Positions 1 through 5,223 of a stretch of 5,670 nt of DNA are shown one piece after another (within the stretch, counting starts at the first letter, position 1; each line of letters starts with the position of its first letter). The stretch is from assembly GCA_005880175.1 (NCBI GenBank), contig VBJR01000305.1:1-5670 (forward strand). The letters run 5' to 3'. The DNA comes from Chloroflexota bacterium (lineage in GTDB: Bacteria > Chloroflexota > Dormibacteria > Dormibacterales > Dormibacteraceae). The translations under genes were made by a program, and so were the position numbers. The notes beneath the pieces were generated by a model. That model did no database searches. It saw only the letters and a list, made by a program, of their open reading frames with translations, and was not told where the DNA came from.

Positions 1-1
1 G

Positions 2-1039
2 GACTCCGCCGGGACCGTGCTGGCGGCCCTGCTGGCCGGGCCCTGGGTGGGCGGCAGCGTCGGTGTCATCTCCGGCCTGGTCAGCGCCAACACGATCGAC
101 GCGAACGCCGCCGGCTACGTCGCGGTGGCGTTCGCGGTCGGCTTCGGCGCCGGGCTGGCCCGGCGCGCCGGCGGCGGCTGGATCGCGCTCTGGTGCGTGT
201 GCTTCCTGGTCGCGTCCATCCTCTCGACGCCGCTGAACCTGGTCCTGGACGGCGGTCGCAGCGGCGTGCCCCTGGGCGACTCCCTCTTCGCGACGCTCGT
301 CGCGGCCCGGCTGCCGGTGCCGGTCGCCGCGTACGTCGCGGAGGCCGCGATCGACCTCCCCGACAAGCTGATCGCGGTGGTCACGGCGGTGCTCCTCTAC
401 CGGGCGCTGCCGCCCCAGCCCACCCCGTCGCCCGCGCTAGAGCTGGACGTGGCGGCGTCGTTCACGTTCATCTTCCGGTCACCGCGCTGGCCGGTCCGCC
501 TGCTGACCGGCGTGGCCTGCGTGCTGCTCGCGTGGCTGGTGGTTCCGTTCCTGCTGTTCATGGGCTACGTCGTCGCGATCGCCCGCGGGGCCCGCGACGG
601 CGAGCGACGCCTGCCGCAGTGGCGGCCGCTGAACGACCGGCTGCTGGACGGGACGAAGATCACGCTGCTGTTCGGGGCCTGGTACCTGCCGGGCGCGGTC
701 CTGCTCGGGCTCGCCGGCGACGTGCTGCACGGCCTGTCCGGGGTGCTCGACGCGGTCAGCGGCGTGTGGGGCCTGCTCGTGCTGTTCGCCCAGCCCGCCA
801 TCTGGAGCCAGTACCTGCGCGGCGGCCTCCGGGGCGGCTTCGACGTGGCCGGCGTCGTACGCCGCATGCGGTTCAACCCCGGCCTGAGCAGCGTCGTCGG
901 CGTGCTCGGGGTCGGCCTGACCGCGCTCGCGCTGAGCGGGCTGGCCGCCGTGGCGGTCGGCGCCGCGATCACCGTGCCGTACGCCACGTGGGTCGCGGCC
1001 CACCTCATCGGGCAGTTCTCGGCGCTCACCGAACGCTGA
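2..1039 (+). CDS. Membrane protein, ECF-S-like half plus DUF4013 domain (5' end outside window)
   Basis: This is an integral membrane protein of unknown function, with 345 residues visible. The frame is open to the window edge (D-S-A-G-T before the GTG at 17), and the N-terminal pattern starts mid-domain, so that GTG is probably not the true start. Residues ~1-135 hold about five hydrophobic segments. The patterns 'GT.LAALLAGPWVGGSVGVISGL' and 'DLPDKLIAVVTAVLLYRAL' resemble substrate-binding S components of ECF vitamin transporters and related sensor membrane domains. A Pro-rich linker (~137-145) leads to a C-terminal half (~155-345) matching DUF4013: F-x-F-R-S-P-R-W, then a long hydrophobic helix ending in GYVVAIARGARDG, then RLPQW and DGTK, then more helices. 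No ECF ATPase or T component is visible nearby. The family match is by recalled pattern; transport or sensing is inference. The stop lies 27 bp before the TetR gene and inside that gene's putative operator. Confidence 0.8.
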   Translation, partial: DSAGTVLAALLAGPWVGGSVGVISGLVSANTIDANAAGYVAVAFAVGFGAGLARRAGGGWIALWCVCFLVASILSTPLNLVLDGGRSGVPLGDSLFATLVAARLPVPVAAYVAEAAIDLPDKLIAVVTAVLLYRALPPQPTPSPALELDVAASFTFIFRSPRWPVRLLTGVACVLLAWLVVPFLLFMGYVVAIARGARDGERRLPQWRPLNDRLLDGTKITLLFGAWYLPGAVLLGLAGDVLHGLSGVLDAVSGVWGLLVLFAQPAIWSQYLRGGLRGGFDVAGVVRRMRFNPGLSSVVGVLGVGLTALALSGLAAVAVGAAITVPYATWVAAHLIGQFSALTER

Positions 1040-1052
1040 CGACCGTTCGGTG
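1027..1052. promoter_or_regulatory. Putative TetR operator, perfect 9-bp inverted repeat
   Basis: CACCGAACG (1027-1035) and CGTTCGGTG (1044-1052) are exact reverse complements separated by 8 nt. The 26-bp site overlaps the stop codon of the membrane protein gene (1037-1039) and ends directly before the TAGGAT box at 1053. Size, symmetry and position fit an autoregulatory operator of the TetR-family gene that follows. That assignment is inference. A hairpin terminator for the upstream gene is an alternative, but no T-run follows the stem. Confidence 0.65.
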
Positions 1053-1058
1053 TAGGAT
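1053..1058 (+). promoter_or_regulatory. Putative -10 box of the tetR-P450 operon (possibly leaderless)
   Basis: TAGGAT matches the actinobacterial -10 pattern TANNNT and ends 8 nt before the GTG at 1067, so transcription would begin at or next to the start codon and give a leaderless mRNA. No good -35 lies 17-18 nt upstream; that stretch is inside the inverted repeat, so bound repressor would block polymerase. The AGGA within this box lies 9 nt from the GTG and could instead act as a weak Shine-Dalgarno sequence. The sequence alone does not decide between the two. Confidence 0.5.
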
Positions 1059-1066
1059 TTGAACTG

Positions 1067-1705
1067 GTGAGTTCAGAATCCGTCCCGAGGCGTCCGGTCA
1101 AGGAGCGGCTCCGGGACGTCCGCGCCCGCTACATCCTCGAGGTGGCCCAGGAGCTCCTGGTCGAGAAGGGCTACCGGGACGCCTCGATGGACGAGATCGC
1201 GGCGCGGGTGGGCATCGCCAAGGGCACGCTGTACCAGCACTTCCCGCACAAGGAGGACCTGGTCCTGGCCCTCCTCGACCAGCACGTGGAGCGCTTCGCG
1301 CAGACGGTGGACGCCGCGGCCTCCTCGTCGCTCCCGGCCCGGGCCCGGCTGGAGCAGATCCTGCGCTACGTCTACGACGACCGCGACGGCGCGTACACGA
1401 TGATGCAGCTGCTGACCCGCAACGTCGAGATCTGGAAGAGCCTGGCCGCCCGCAAGGACGAGGCCCTGGGCCGGATGGAGCGGACGACGGGCCAGGTCCG
1501 GCAGATCCTCGACGACGGCAAGGCGGACGGATCGTTCGACCCCGCGGTCCCCACCACCCTGATGCTGCGCGCCTTCATGCACGCGCTGACGCTGGGCCGG
1601 CCCGAGCCCGGCTCCGGGCTGGAGGACCTGCCCCAGGCCGACCTCGCCGCCCACGTTGCCCGCGTCTTCTTCGAGGGCATCCGCGGGCGCGCCACAGGAG
1701 GGTGA
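1067..1705 (+). CDS. TetR/AcrR-family transcriptional repressor
   Basis: A 212-residue one-component regulator. Residues ~20-65 are a canonical TetR N-terminal DNA-binding domain: a first helix ending in A-x-E-L-L-V-E-K-G-Y-R, then the helix-turn-helix M-D-E-I-A-A-R-V-G-I-A-K-G-T-L-Y-Q-H-F-P-H-K-E-D-L at 41-65. The rest (~70-205) is helical and variable, as expected for the ligand-binding and dimerisation domain; the ligand cannot be read from sequence. Length is typical for the family. The GTG start is chosen because it follows the conserved-looking promoter and operator and gives a short tail before helix 1. The gene ends 5 nt before the P450 start, and the P450's Shine-Dalgarno lies in its last codons, so the two are probably co-transcribed. 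The likely role is to repress its own operon until a small molecule, perhaps the P450 substrate, binds. Family assignment is firm; target and ligand are inference. Confidence 0.95.
   Translation: MSSESVPRRPVKERLRDVRARYILEVAQELLVEKGYRDASMDEIAARVGIAKGTLYQHFPHKEDLVLALLDQHVERFAQTVDAAASSSLPARARLEQILRYVYDDRDGAYTMMQLLTRNVEIWKSLAARKDEALGRMERTTGQVRQILDDGKADGSFDPAVPTTLMLRAFMHALTLGRPEPGSGLEDLPQADLAAHVARVFFEGIRGRATGG
1696..1701 (+). promoter_or_regulatory. Shine-Dalgarno that sets the P450 start
   Basis: AGGAGG lies 9 nt before ATG 1711 and directly abuts the in-frame GTG at 1702 (zero spacing). The spacing favours ATG 1711 as the P450 start over GTG 1702, even though the GTG would overlap the TetR stop in the familiar GTGA arrangement. 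Confidence 0.75.
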
Positions 1706-1710
1706 GACAG

Positions 1711-2856
1711 ATGCAGCAGACGATGCCGGTGATGCCGCCGCTGCCCAGCCGGCCCGAGGAGATCCCGGGCATCTTCGAGTGGTTCGCCCAGATGCGCCAG
1801 AGCCACCCGGCCGTGCTGGACGAGCGGACCGGGGCGCCCTGGTGGCACGTGTTCCGGTATGACGACGTCGCCCGCGTGCTGACGGACCACGCCCACTTCT
1901 CGTCGGCCGTCCCCGAGTTCGAGTACGGCCCGCTCGCCGACACGATGCTGGCCAAGGACCCGCCCGACCACCGCAAGCTGCGCAACCTGGTCAACCTGGC
2001 GTTCACGCCCCGCGCGGTGGCGCGCCTGTCGGGCCGCATCGCCGAGATGACGCAGCAGCTGCTCGACCGGGTCCGGGAGCGGGGCGAGATGGACGTCGTG
2101 CGCGACATCGCCGCCCCGCTGCCGGCCCAGGTGATCTTCGAGATGCTGGGGCTGCCGGAGTCGGACTGGCCGGTGGCGCAGGCGTGGGCCCGGTTCGACA
2201 GCCACGGCGGCATGACGGCGATGCGCACGTACTTCCGCGACCTGCTGGAGGAGCGTCGCCGGTCGCCGCGCGAGGACCTGGTCACCGCCCTGAGCACGGC
2301 CGAGATCGACGGCGAGCGCCTGAGCGAGCGCGAGCTGGTCAGCTTCTGCACCCTCCTGCTGTTCGCCGGGACGGAGACGACCAAGAACCTGATCGCCAAC
2401 TTCTTCCTGACGCTGTCCGACCACCCCGCCGACCAGGCCCGCCTGATGGCCGACCCGGCGCTGGTCCCGACCGCCGCCGAGGAGGTGCTGCGCTTCCTGC
2501 CCCCGGTGTGGTTCCTGATGCGGCGGGCGACGGCCGACGTGGAGCTGAGCGGCGTTCGCATCCCGGCCGGCCACCAGGTCATGCCCTGGCTGGCGTCCGC
2601 GAACCGCGACTCGACGCAGTTCCCCGACCCGGACCGGTTCGACGTGACCCGCCAGCCCAACCGGCACCTGGCGTTCGGGCACGGCATCCACTTCTGCGTC
2701 GGCTCGCCGCTGAGCCGGCTGGAGGCGGGCGTCGCCCTGCCGATGATGCTGGACCAGCTGAGGGACCTCCGGGTGGACCGCTCGGCCCGCATCGGCATCC
2801 GGGCAGGCATCGTGTTCGTCATCACCAACCTGCCGGTGACGTTCCGGCCGTACTGA
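1711..2856 (+). CDS. Cytochrome P450 (soluble bacterial, CYP107-like)
   Basis: A 381-residue heme-thiolate monooxygenase without a signal peptide or membrane anchor, hence cytoplasmic. Landmarks: the C-helix region DPPDHRKLRNLVNLAFTP at 83-100 (H87 and R91 likely contact heme propionates); the I-helix oxygen-activation motif A-G-T-E-T-T at 219-224 with the acid-alcohol pair E222-T223; the K-helix ExxR at 258-261 (E258, R261); and the heme loop F-G-H-G-I-H-F-C-V-G at 322-331 with Cys329 as the axial ligand. All catalytic motifs are intact. Overall pattern resembles the CYP107/YjiB group, which hydroxylates secondary metabolites, fatty acids or foreign compounds; the substrate is not predictable. 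The stretch between the F-helix Trp-Pro at 153-154 and the G-helix Y-F at 174-175 is short, about 20 residues, which accounts for the protein being a little below the usual ~400 residues. No ferredoxin or reductase gene is adjacent, so redox partners must be encoded elsewhere. It is second in the TetR operon and likely controlled by it. Confidence 0.96.
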   Translation: MQQTMPVMPPLPSRPEEIPGIFEWFAQMRQSHPAVLDERTGAPWWHVFRYDDVARVLTDHAHFSSAVPEFEYGPLADTMLAKDPPDHRKLRNLVNLAFTPRAVARLSGRIAEMTQQLLDRVRERGEMDVVRDIAAPLPAQVIFEMLGLPESDWPVAQAWARFDSHGGMTAMRTYFRDLLEERRRSPREDLVTALSTAEIDGERLSERELVSFCTLLLFAGTETTKNLIANFFLTLSDHPADQARLMADPALVPTAAEEVLRFLPPVWFLMRRATADVELSGVRIPAGHQVMPWLASANRDSTQFPDPDRFDVTRQPNRHLAFGHGIHFCVGSPLSRLEAGVALPMMLDQLRDLRVDRSARIGIRAGIVFVITNLPVTFRPY

Positions 2857-2861
2857 GCGCC

Positions 2862-2883
2862 GTGGCGGCCCGCCGGCCGCCAC
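2862..2883 (+). terminator. GC-rich hairpin terminator after the P450 gene
   Basis: GTGGCGGCC (2862-2870) and GGCCGCCAC (2875-2883) form a perfect 9-bp stem with a 4-nt loop, beginning 5 nt after the P450 stop. There is no U-tract, which is common for actinobacterial hairpin terminators. Confidence 0.7.
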
Positions 2884-2885
2884 AC

Positions 2886-2905
2886 TGTCGCTGAGATGAG
2901 CGACA
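2886..2905. repeat. Second inverted repeat, 7-bp arms around an ATG
   Basis: TGTCGCT (2886-2892) and AGCGACA (2899-2905) are exact reverse complements separated by GAGATG. The site begins 2 nt after the preceding hairpin and spans the ATG at 2896. It could be a second terminator hairpin or an old operator of the decayed transporter gene that starts here. Its function is unassigned. Confidence 0.45.
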
Positions 2906-2940
2906 ACGCGAACGGGCCACTGGTCGCCGTTCAGGACGAC
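2896..2940 (+). pseudogene. Possible remnant of an ABC ATPase gene start
   Basis: From ATG 2896 the frame reads M-S-D-N-A-N-G-P-L-V-A-V-Q-D-D, then turns into a Gly/Arg/Pro-rich translation typical of a wrong frame. 'P-L-V-A-V-Q-D' resembles the first beta strand of many ABC ATP-binding subunits. Directly downstream, in another frame, lies a permease C-terminus. A deletion that removed the rest of an ATPase gene and most of a permease gene would produce this arrangement. The identification rests on about 15 residues and is speculative. No clear ribosome binding site precedes the ATG. Confidence 0.25.
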
Positions 2941-2944
2941 GGCG

Positions 2945-3175
2945 GTGGCGCAGAGCGTGGCGTTCCCCATGATCTTCATCGGCCTGCTCGCCTCGGCGCT
3001 CCCGGCCGGCGTGGCGAGCGTGACGAGGTACCTGCCGGTCTCGTACGTGACGGACGGCATGCAGCGCCTGGGCGCGGGCGCCGGGCTGCCGGCGGTGGCC
3101 GCGGACCTGGGCTGGCTGCTGGCCTGGGCGGCGGTGCTGCTGGTAGCGGCCGGCCGCGTGTTCCGCTGGGACTGA
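2945..3175 (+). pseudogene. 3' remnant of an ABC-2 type transporter permease
   Basis: The frame from GTG 2945 (open back to 2900, after a TGA at 2897-2899) encodes about 76 residues like the last two membrane segments of an ABC-2 permease. It has A-Q-S-V-A-F-P-M-I-F at the start, then L-P-A-G-V-A-S-V-T-R-Y-L-P-V-S-Y-V-T-D-G-M-Q-R-L, then a final helix G-W-L-L-A-W-A-A-V-L-L-V-A-A-G and the characteristic ending V-F-R-W-D. Complete permeases of this type have roughly 240-280 residues, so the first four membrane helices are missing. The stretch between F-P-M-I-F and L-P-A-G also looks shorter than the usual 'SGxFFP' segment, a sign of further decay. No ribosome binding site or ATPase partner is present. 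It could in principle be translated as a small two-helix protein, but a non-functional remnant is more likely. Confidence 0.75.
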
Positions 3176-3215
3176 GGTCGAGGCGTTGCATTGCCGGCAA
3201 TGCAACGCCTCGACC
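3176..3215. repeat. Perfect 40-bp palindrome
   Basis: Bases 3176-3195 are the exact reverse complement of 3196-3215, with no spacer. The central 20 bases are TTGCATTGCCGGCAATGCAA. Symmetry breaks at 3175/3216. The element begins on the base after the permease remnant's TGA and lies 14 bp beyond the stop of the convergent nuclease gene. It could act as a bidirectional terminator, since RNA from either strand would fold into an ~18-bp stem, or be a mobile or REP-like palindrome. It has no T-tract. Part of its core recurs at 3231-3253. Confidence 0.9.
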
Positions 3216-3229
3216 CGAGCCGAGACGTG

Positions 3230-4159
3230 TCATCGCCGGCAATGCAACCTCTCATCGCCGAGGGCGGCGCGGACCTCGGCGACCACCGAGTCCGGCCGCC
3301 TGTACACGTCCGCGGCCGTGAACCGGAGGAGTCGGTAGCCGGCCGCGAGCAGCCGGTTCTGGCGGCGGTTGTCCGCCACCAGACGTTCTCGATGTGTCTC
3401 GCCGTCGTACTCGAGGCCGACCCGCTGTTCAGGGTAGTAGAGGTCCAGGCGCCCGAGGAAGAGGCCCTGGCGATCACCCACCTCCACCTGTACGCGAGGT
3501 CGCGGCAGGCCGGCGAGCACGAGCAAGACGCGGAGCCGACTCTCCATCGGTGACTCAGCTCGCGGTTCGGCAAGGCCAACCACGCGTTGCGCCTGCGCGC
3601 TGCCCTGGGCGCGCTCGTGCGCGGCGACGTAGTCGCCGAGGCGGTCGAGGTCCACGAGCAGGTTCCGCAGCGCCGCGTCCACCGCCACGACGGCCTCGGT
3701 CAGCGGCAGGTGGCGGGCAAGGCCGAACGCGGTCCGCAGTGGCGACGTCGCCGGCAGGCCGCGGCACTCTACGACGTCGGCGGGCGACAGCGGGCTGCGC
3801 CGCAGGTGCACGCCAGCGCGCTGCGAGACACCGCAGCCCACCGGCGCGGTGATCTCCGGCGCCGGGCCCACACCCAGGCCGAGGCCGTGCAGCCAGCCGG
3901 CTGTTCGATGGGAGAACGCCGCTCCGGTCGGAAGGCGCTGCCGCAGCGCCTCCAACTGGCGTTCCTGGTCGGCGGCCAGCCCCTCCCATACGTAGAGTCC
4001 CCTCGCGAGGCGCTTCCAGCACCGGCTCTGCAGCTGCCGGCGGCTCAGGCCGGCCTGGAGTGCCTCGTCCACGGTGAACGCACCGCTCTTGAGCTGCGGG
4101 GGGACGACAGGCTCGATCGGCATGCCGGGAGCATGCGGCGGATCGCGCGGGAGGTCCAT
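3230..4159 (-). CDS. DUF559 (Vsr-like) putative endonuclease with AbiEi-type N-terminal domain
   Basis: A 309-residue, two-domain protein of a type common and often multi-copy in actinobacteria. Residues ~25-60 (F-T-V-D-E-A-L-Q-A-G-L-S-R-R-Q-L, then R-L-A-R-G-L-Y-V) match the winged-helix N-terminal domain of AbiEi-like antitoxins. Residues ~200-300 match DUF559, a PD-(D/E)XK nuclease relative of the Vsr mismatch endonuclease: E206, the strand G-R-L-D-L-Y-Y-P-E with D239, V-G-L-E-Y-D-G with E250 and D252, H256, D263 and R266, then the closing R-L-L-R-F-T-A-A-D-V. The active-site residues look intact, so nuclease activity is plausible but unproven. No AbiEii-like toxin is adjacent, so a toxin-antitoxin role is not supported here. 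ATG 4159 was chosen; ATG 4123 (M-P-I-E-P) is an alternative, and neither has a clear Shine-Dalgarno. The last residues L-H-C-R-R and the stop are encoded by the repeat copy at 3231-3253. It is divergent from the methionine synthase gene. Confidence 0.85.
   Translation of the reverse strand: MDLPRDPPHAPGMPIEPVVPPQLKSGAFTVDEALQAGLSRRQLQSRCWKRLARGLYVWEGLAADQERQLEALRQRLPTGAAFSHRTAGWLHGLGLGVGPAPEITAPVGCGVSQRAGVHLRRSPLSPADVVECRGLPATSPLRTAFGLARHLPLTEAVVAVDAALRNLLVDLDRLGDYVAAHERAQGSAQAQRVVGLAEPRAESPMESRLRVLLVLAGLPRPRVQVEVGDRQGLFLGRLDLYYPEQRVGLEYDGETHRERLVADNRRQNRLLAAGYRLLRFTAADVYRRPDSVVAEVRAALGDERLHCRR
3231..3253. repeat. Partial second copy of the palindrome core
   Basis: Bases 3231-3253 match 3189-3211 at 20 of 23 positions, including the identical 14-mer GCCGGCAATGCAAC (3193-3206 and 3235-3248), at a 42-bp offset. 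Because the first copy is palindromic, the left arm 3185-3198 can pair either within the palindrome or with 3235-3248. This copy overlaps the last codons and stop of the nuclease gene. A 9-mer TCATCGCCG also occurs at 3230-3238 and 3252-3260, flanking 13 bp of it. Confidence 0.75.
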
Positions 4160-4190
4160 CCAACTTGTTAAGCGGTGTTGGCCGGCGACC

Positions 4191-4196
4191 TATCAT
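4191..4196 (+). promoter_or_regulatory. Putative -10 box of the methionine synthase gene (possibly leaderless)
   Basis: TATCAT fits TANNNT and ends 7 nt before GTG 4204, so transcription would start at about that codon. The ATG at 4195 overlaps the box and would lie upstream of the predicted transcript start. A weak -35-like TTGTTA (4165-4170) has a 20-nt spacer, longer than ideal. The 44 bp between the two divergent genes must also hold the nuclease promoter; a poor TTAACA-like box on the minus strand (4171-4166) is the only candidate seen. Confidence 0.4.
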
Positions 4197-4203
4197 GGCC
4201 CCC

Positions 4204-5223
4204 GTGTTCGAGACCACCATCGCCGGCAGCCTGCCCAAGCCGTCCTGGCTCGCGGAGCCCAACCGGCTCTGGGCGCCCTGGCGCCTGTCGGGGTCCGAGC
4301 TGGACGCCGCCAAGCTCGACGCGACCCTGCTCGCGATCAAGGAGCAGGAGGACGCCGGCGTCGACGTCGTCAGCGACGGCGAGCAGTCGCGCCAGCACTT
4401 CGTCCACGGGTTCCTCGAGCTCGTCGAGGGCATCGACTTCTCGCGCAAGGTCGAGATGGGCATTCGCGCCGACCGCTACAAGGCGATGGTGCCGACCGTC
4501 GTCGGACCCCTGCGCCTGCGCGGCCGGGTCCACGCCGCCGAGGCCCGCCTGGCCCGCGCCCACACCAACCGCACGCTCAAGTTCACCCTGCCCGGACCGA
4601 TGACCATCGTGGACACGATCGCCGATGCCCACTACGGCGACCGCGTGGCGCTGGCGATGGCGTTCGCGGACCTGCTCAACGAGGAGGCGCGCGGACTGGA
4701 GGCCGACGGCGTCGACGTCGTCCAGTTCGATGAGCCCGCGTTCAACGTGTACATGGACGCGGTCCAGGAGTGGGGCATCGCCGCGCTGCACCGCGCGATC
4801 GAGGGCCTCACCTGCCGGACGGCGGTCCACATCTGCTACGGCTACGGGATCCAGGCGAATATCGACTGGAAGGCCAGCCTGGGCGGCGAGTGGCGTCAGT
4901 ACGAGGCGATCTTCCCCGCGCTGGCCGCCAGCCGGATCGACCAGGTCTCGGTCGAGTGCCGGTCGTCGCGCGTGCCGCTCAGCCTGCTGGAGCTGCTCCA
5001 GGGCAAGGACGTGCTGGTCGGCGTCATCGACGTGGCCACCGACGCCGTCGAGACGCCCCAGGACGTGGCCGCGACCATCGCGGCGGCGATGCGGCACGTC
5101 CCCGCCGACCGGATCGTCGCCTGCACCAACTGCGGCATGGCGCCGATGGCCCGCGACGTCGCGGCGGCCAAGCTGGCCGCGCTCGTCCAGGGCGCCGCGC
5201 TGGCGCGCGAACGCCTCGCCTGA
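4204..5223 (+). CDS. Short (core) MetE-type methionine synthase
   Basis: A cytoplasmic, zinc-dependent methyltransferase of the MetE C-terminal domain family (COG0620), 339 residues from GTG 4204. It resembles only the catalytic half of classical MetE (~750 residues). The zinc site is complete: H209 and C211 in V-H-I-C-Y-G, E251 in V-S-V-E-C, and C310 in C-T-N-C-G. Other landmarks are S-D-G-E-Q-S-R at 57-63, F-T-L-P-G-P-M-T-I at 127-135 and F-D-E-P-A-F at 175-180, the last matching the I-D-E-P-A substrate-binding loop of MetE. The family transfers a methyl group to homocysteine, forming methionine. Core forms lack the N-terminal half needed for polyglutamated methyltetrahydrofolate, and some use methylcobalamin; which donor applies here is unknown. 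GTG 4204 is preferred because of the TATCAT box 7 nt upstream; ATG 4195 (adding M-A-P) is the main alternative, and no Shine-Dalgarno precedes either. It is convergent with ilvA, 18 bp away. Confidence 0.88.
   Translation: MFETTIAGSLPKPSWLAEPNRLWAPWRLSGSELDAAKLDATLLAIKEQEDAGVDVVSDGEQSRQHFVHGFLELVEGIDFSRKVEMGIRADRYKAMVPTVVGPLRLRGRVHAAEARLARAHTNRTLKFTLPGPMTIVDTIADAHYGDRVALAMAFADLLNEEARGLEADGVDVVQFDEPAFNVYMDAVQEWGIAALHRAIEGLTCRTAVHICYGYGIQANIDWKASLGGEWRQYEAIFPALAASRIDQVSVECRSSRVPLSLLELLQGKDVLVGVIDVATDAVETPQDVAATIAAAMRHVPADRIVACTNCGMAPMARDVAAAKLAALVQGAALARERLA

Noticed and set aside
193..1062. 289-codon plus-strand frame overlapping the membrane protein gene
   Set aside because: The translation is dominated by Arg, Ala, Pro and Gly, the usual shadow of a GC-rich gene; the other frame has clear membrane helices and a DUF4013 pattern.
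1702..1704. GTG overlapping the tetR stop as the P450 start
   Set aside because: The AGGAGG at 1696-1701 touches this GTG with no spacing, whereas ATG 1711 is 9 nt away.
3176..3215. Terminal inverted repeats of a transposon
   Set aside because: The arms are directly joined without internal sequence, no matching outer ends or transposase are visible, and no certain target duplication flanks it.
3189..3253. Two similar ~23-bp units 42 bp apart as a CRISPR-like array
   Set aside because: There are only two imperfect units; the first is part of a longer perfect palindrome and no cas gene is nearby.
3191..3553. 120-codon plus-strand frame starting in the palindrome
   Set aside because: It is antisense to the DUF559 gene, whose frame has conserved nuclease motifs; this one has no family pattern.
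1372..3579. 735-codon open frame on the minus strand across tetR, the P450 gene and the remnant region
   Set aside because: It is antisense to genes with intact family motifs, and its translation is an Arg/Ser/Pro/Ala-rich sequence without recognisable domains. Long antisense frames are expected at this GC content.
3230..4159. AbiE toxin-antitoxin system
   Set aside because: The protein has an AbiEi-like N-terminal domain, but it is fused to DUF559 and there is no adjacent AbiEii nucleotidyltransferase toxin.
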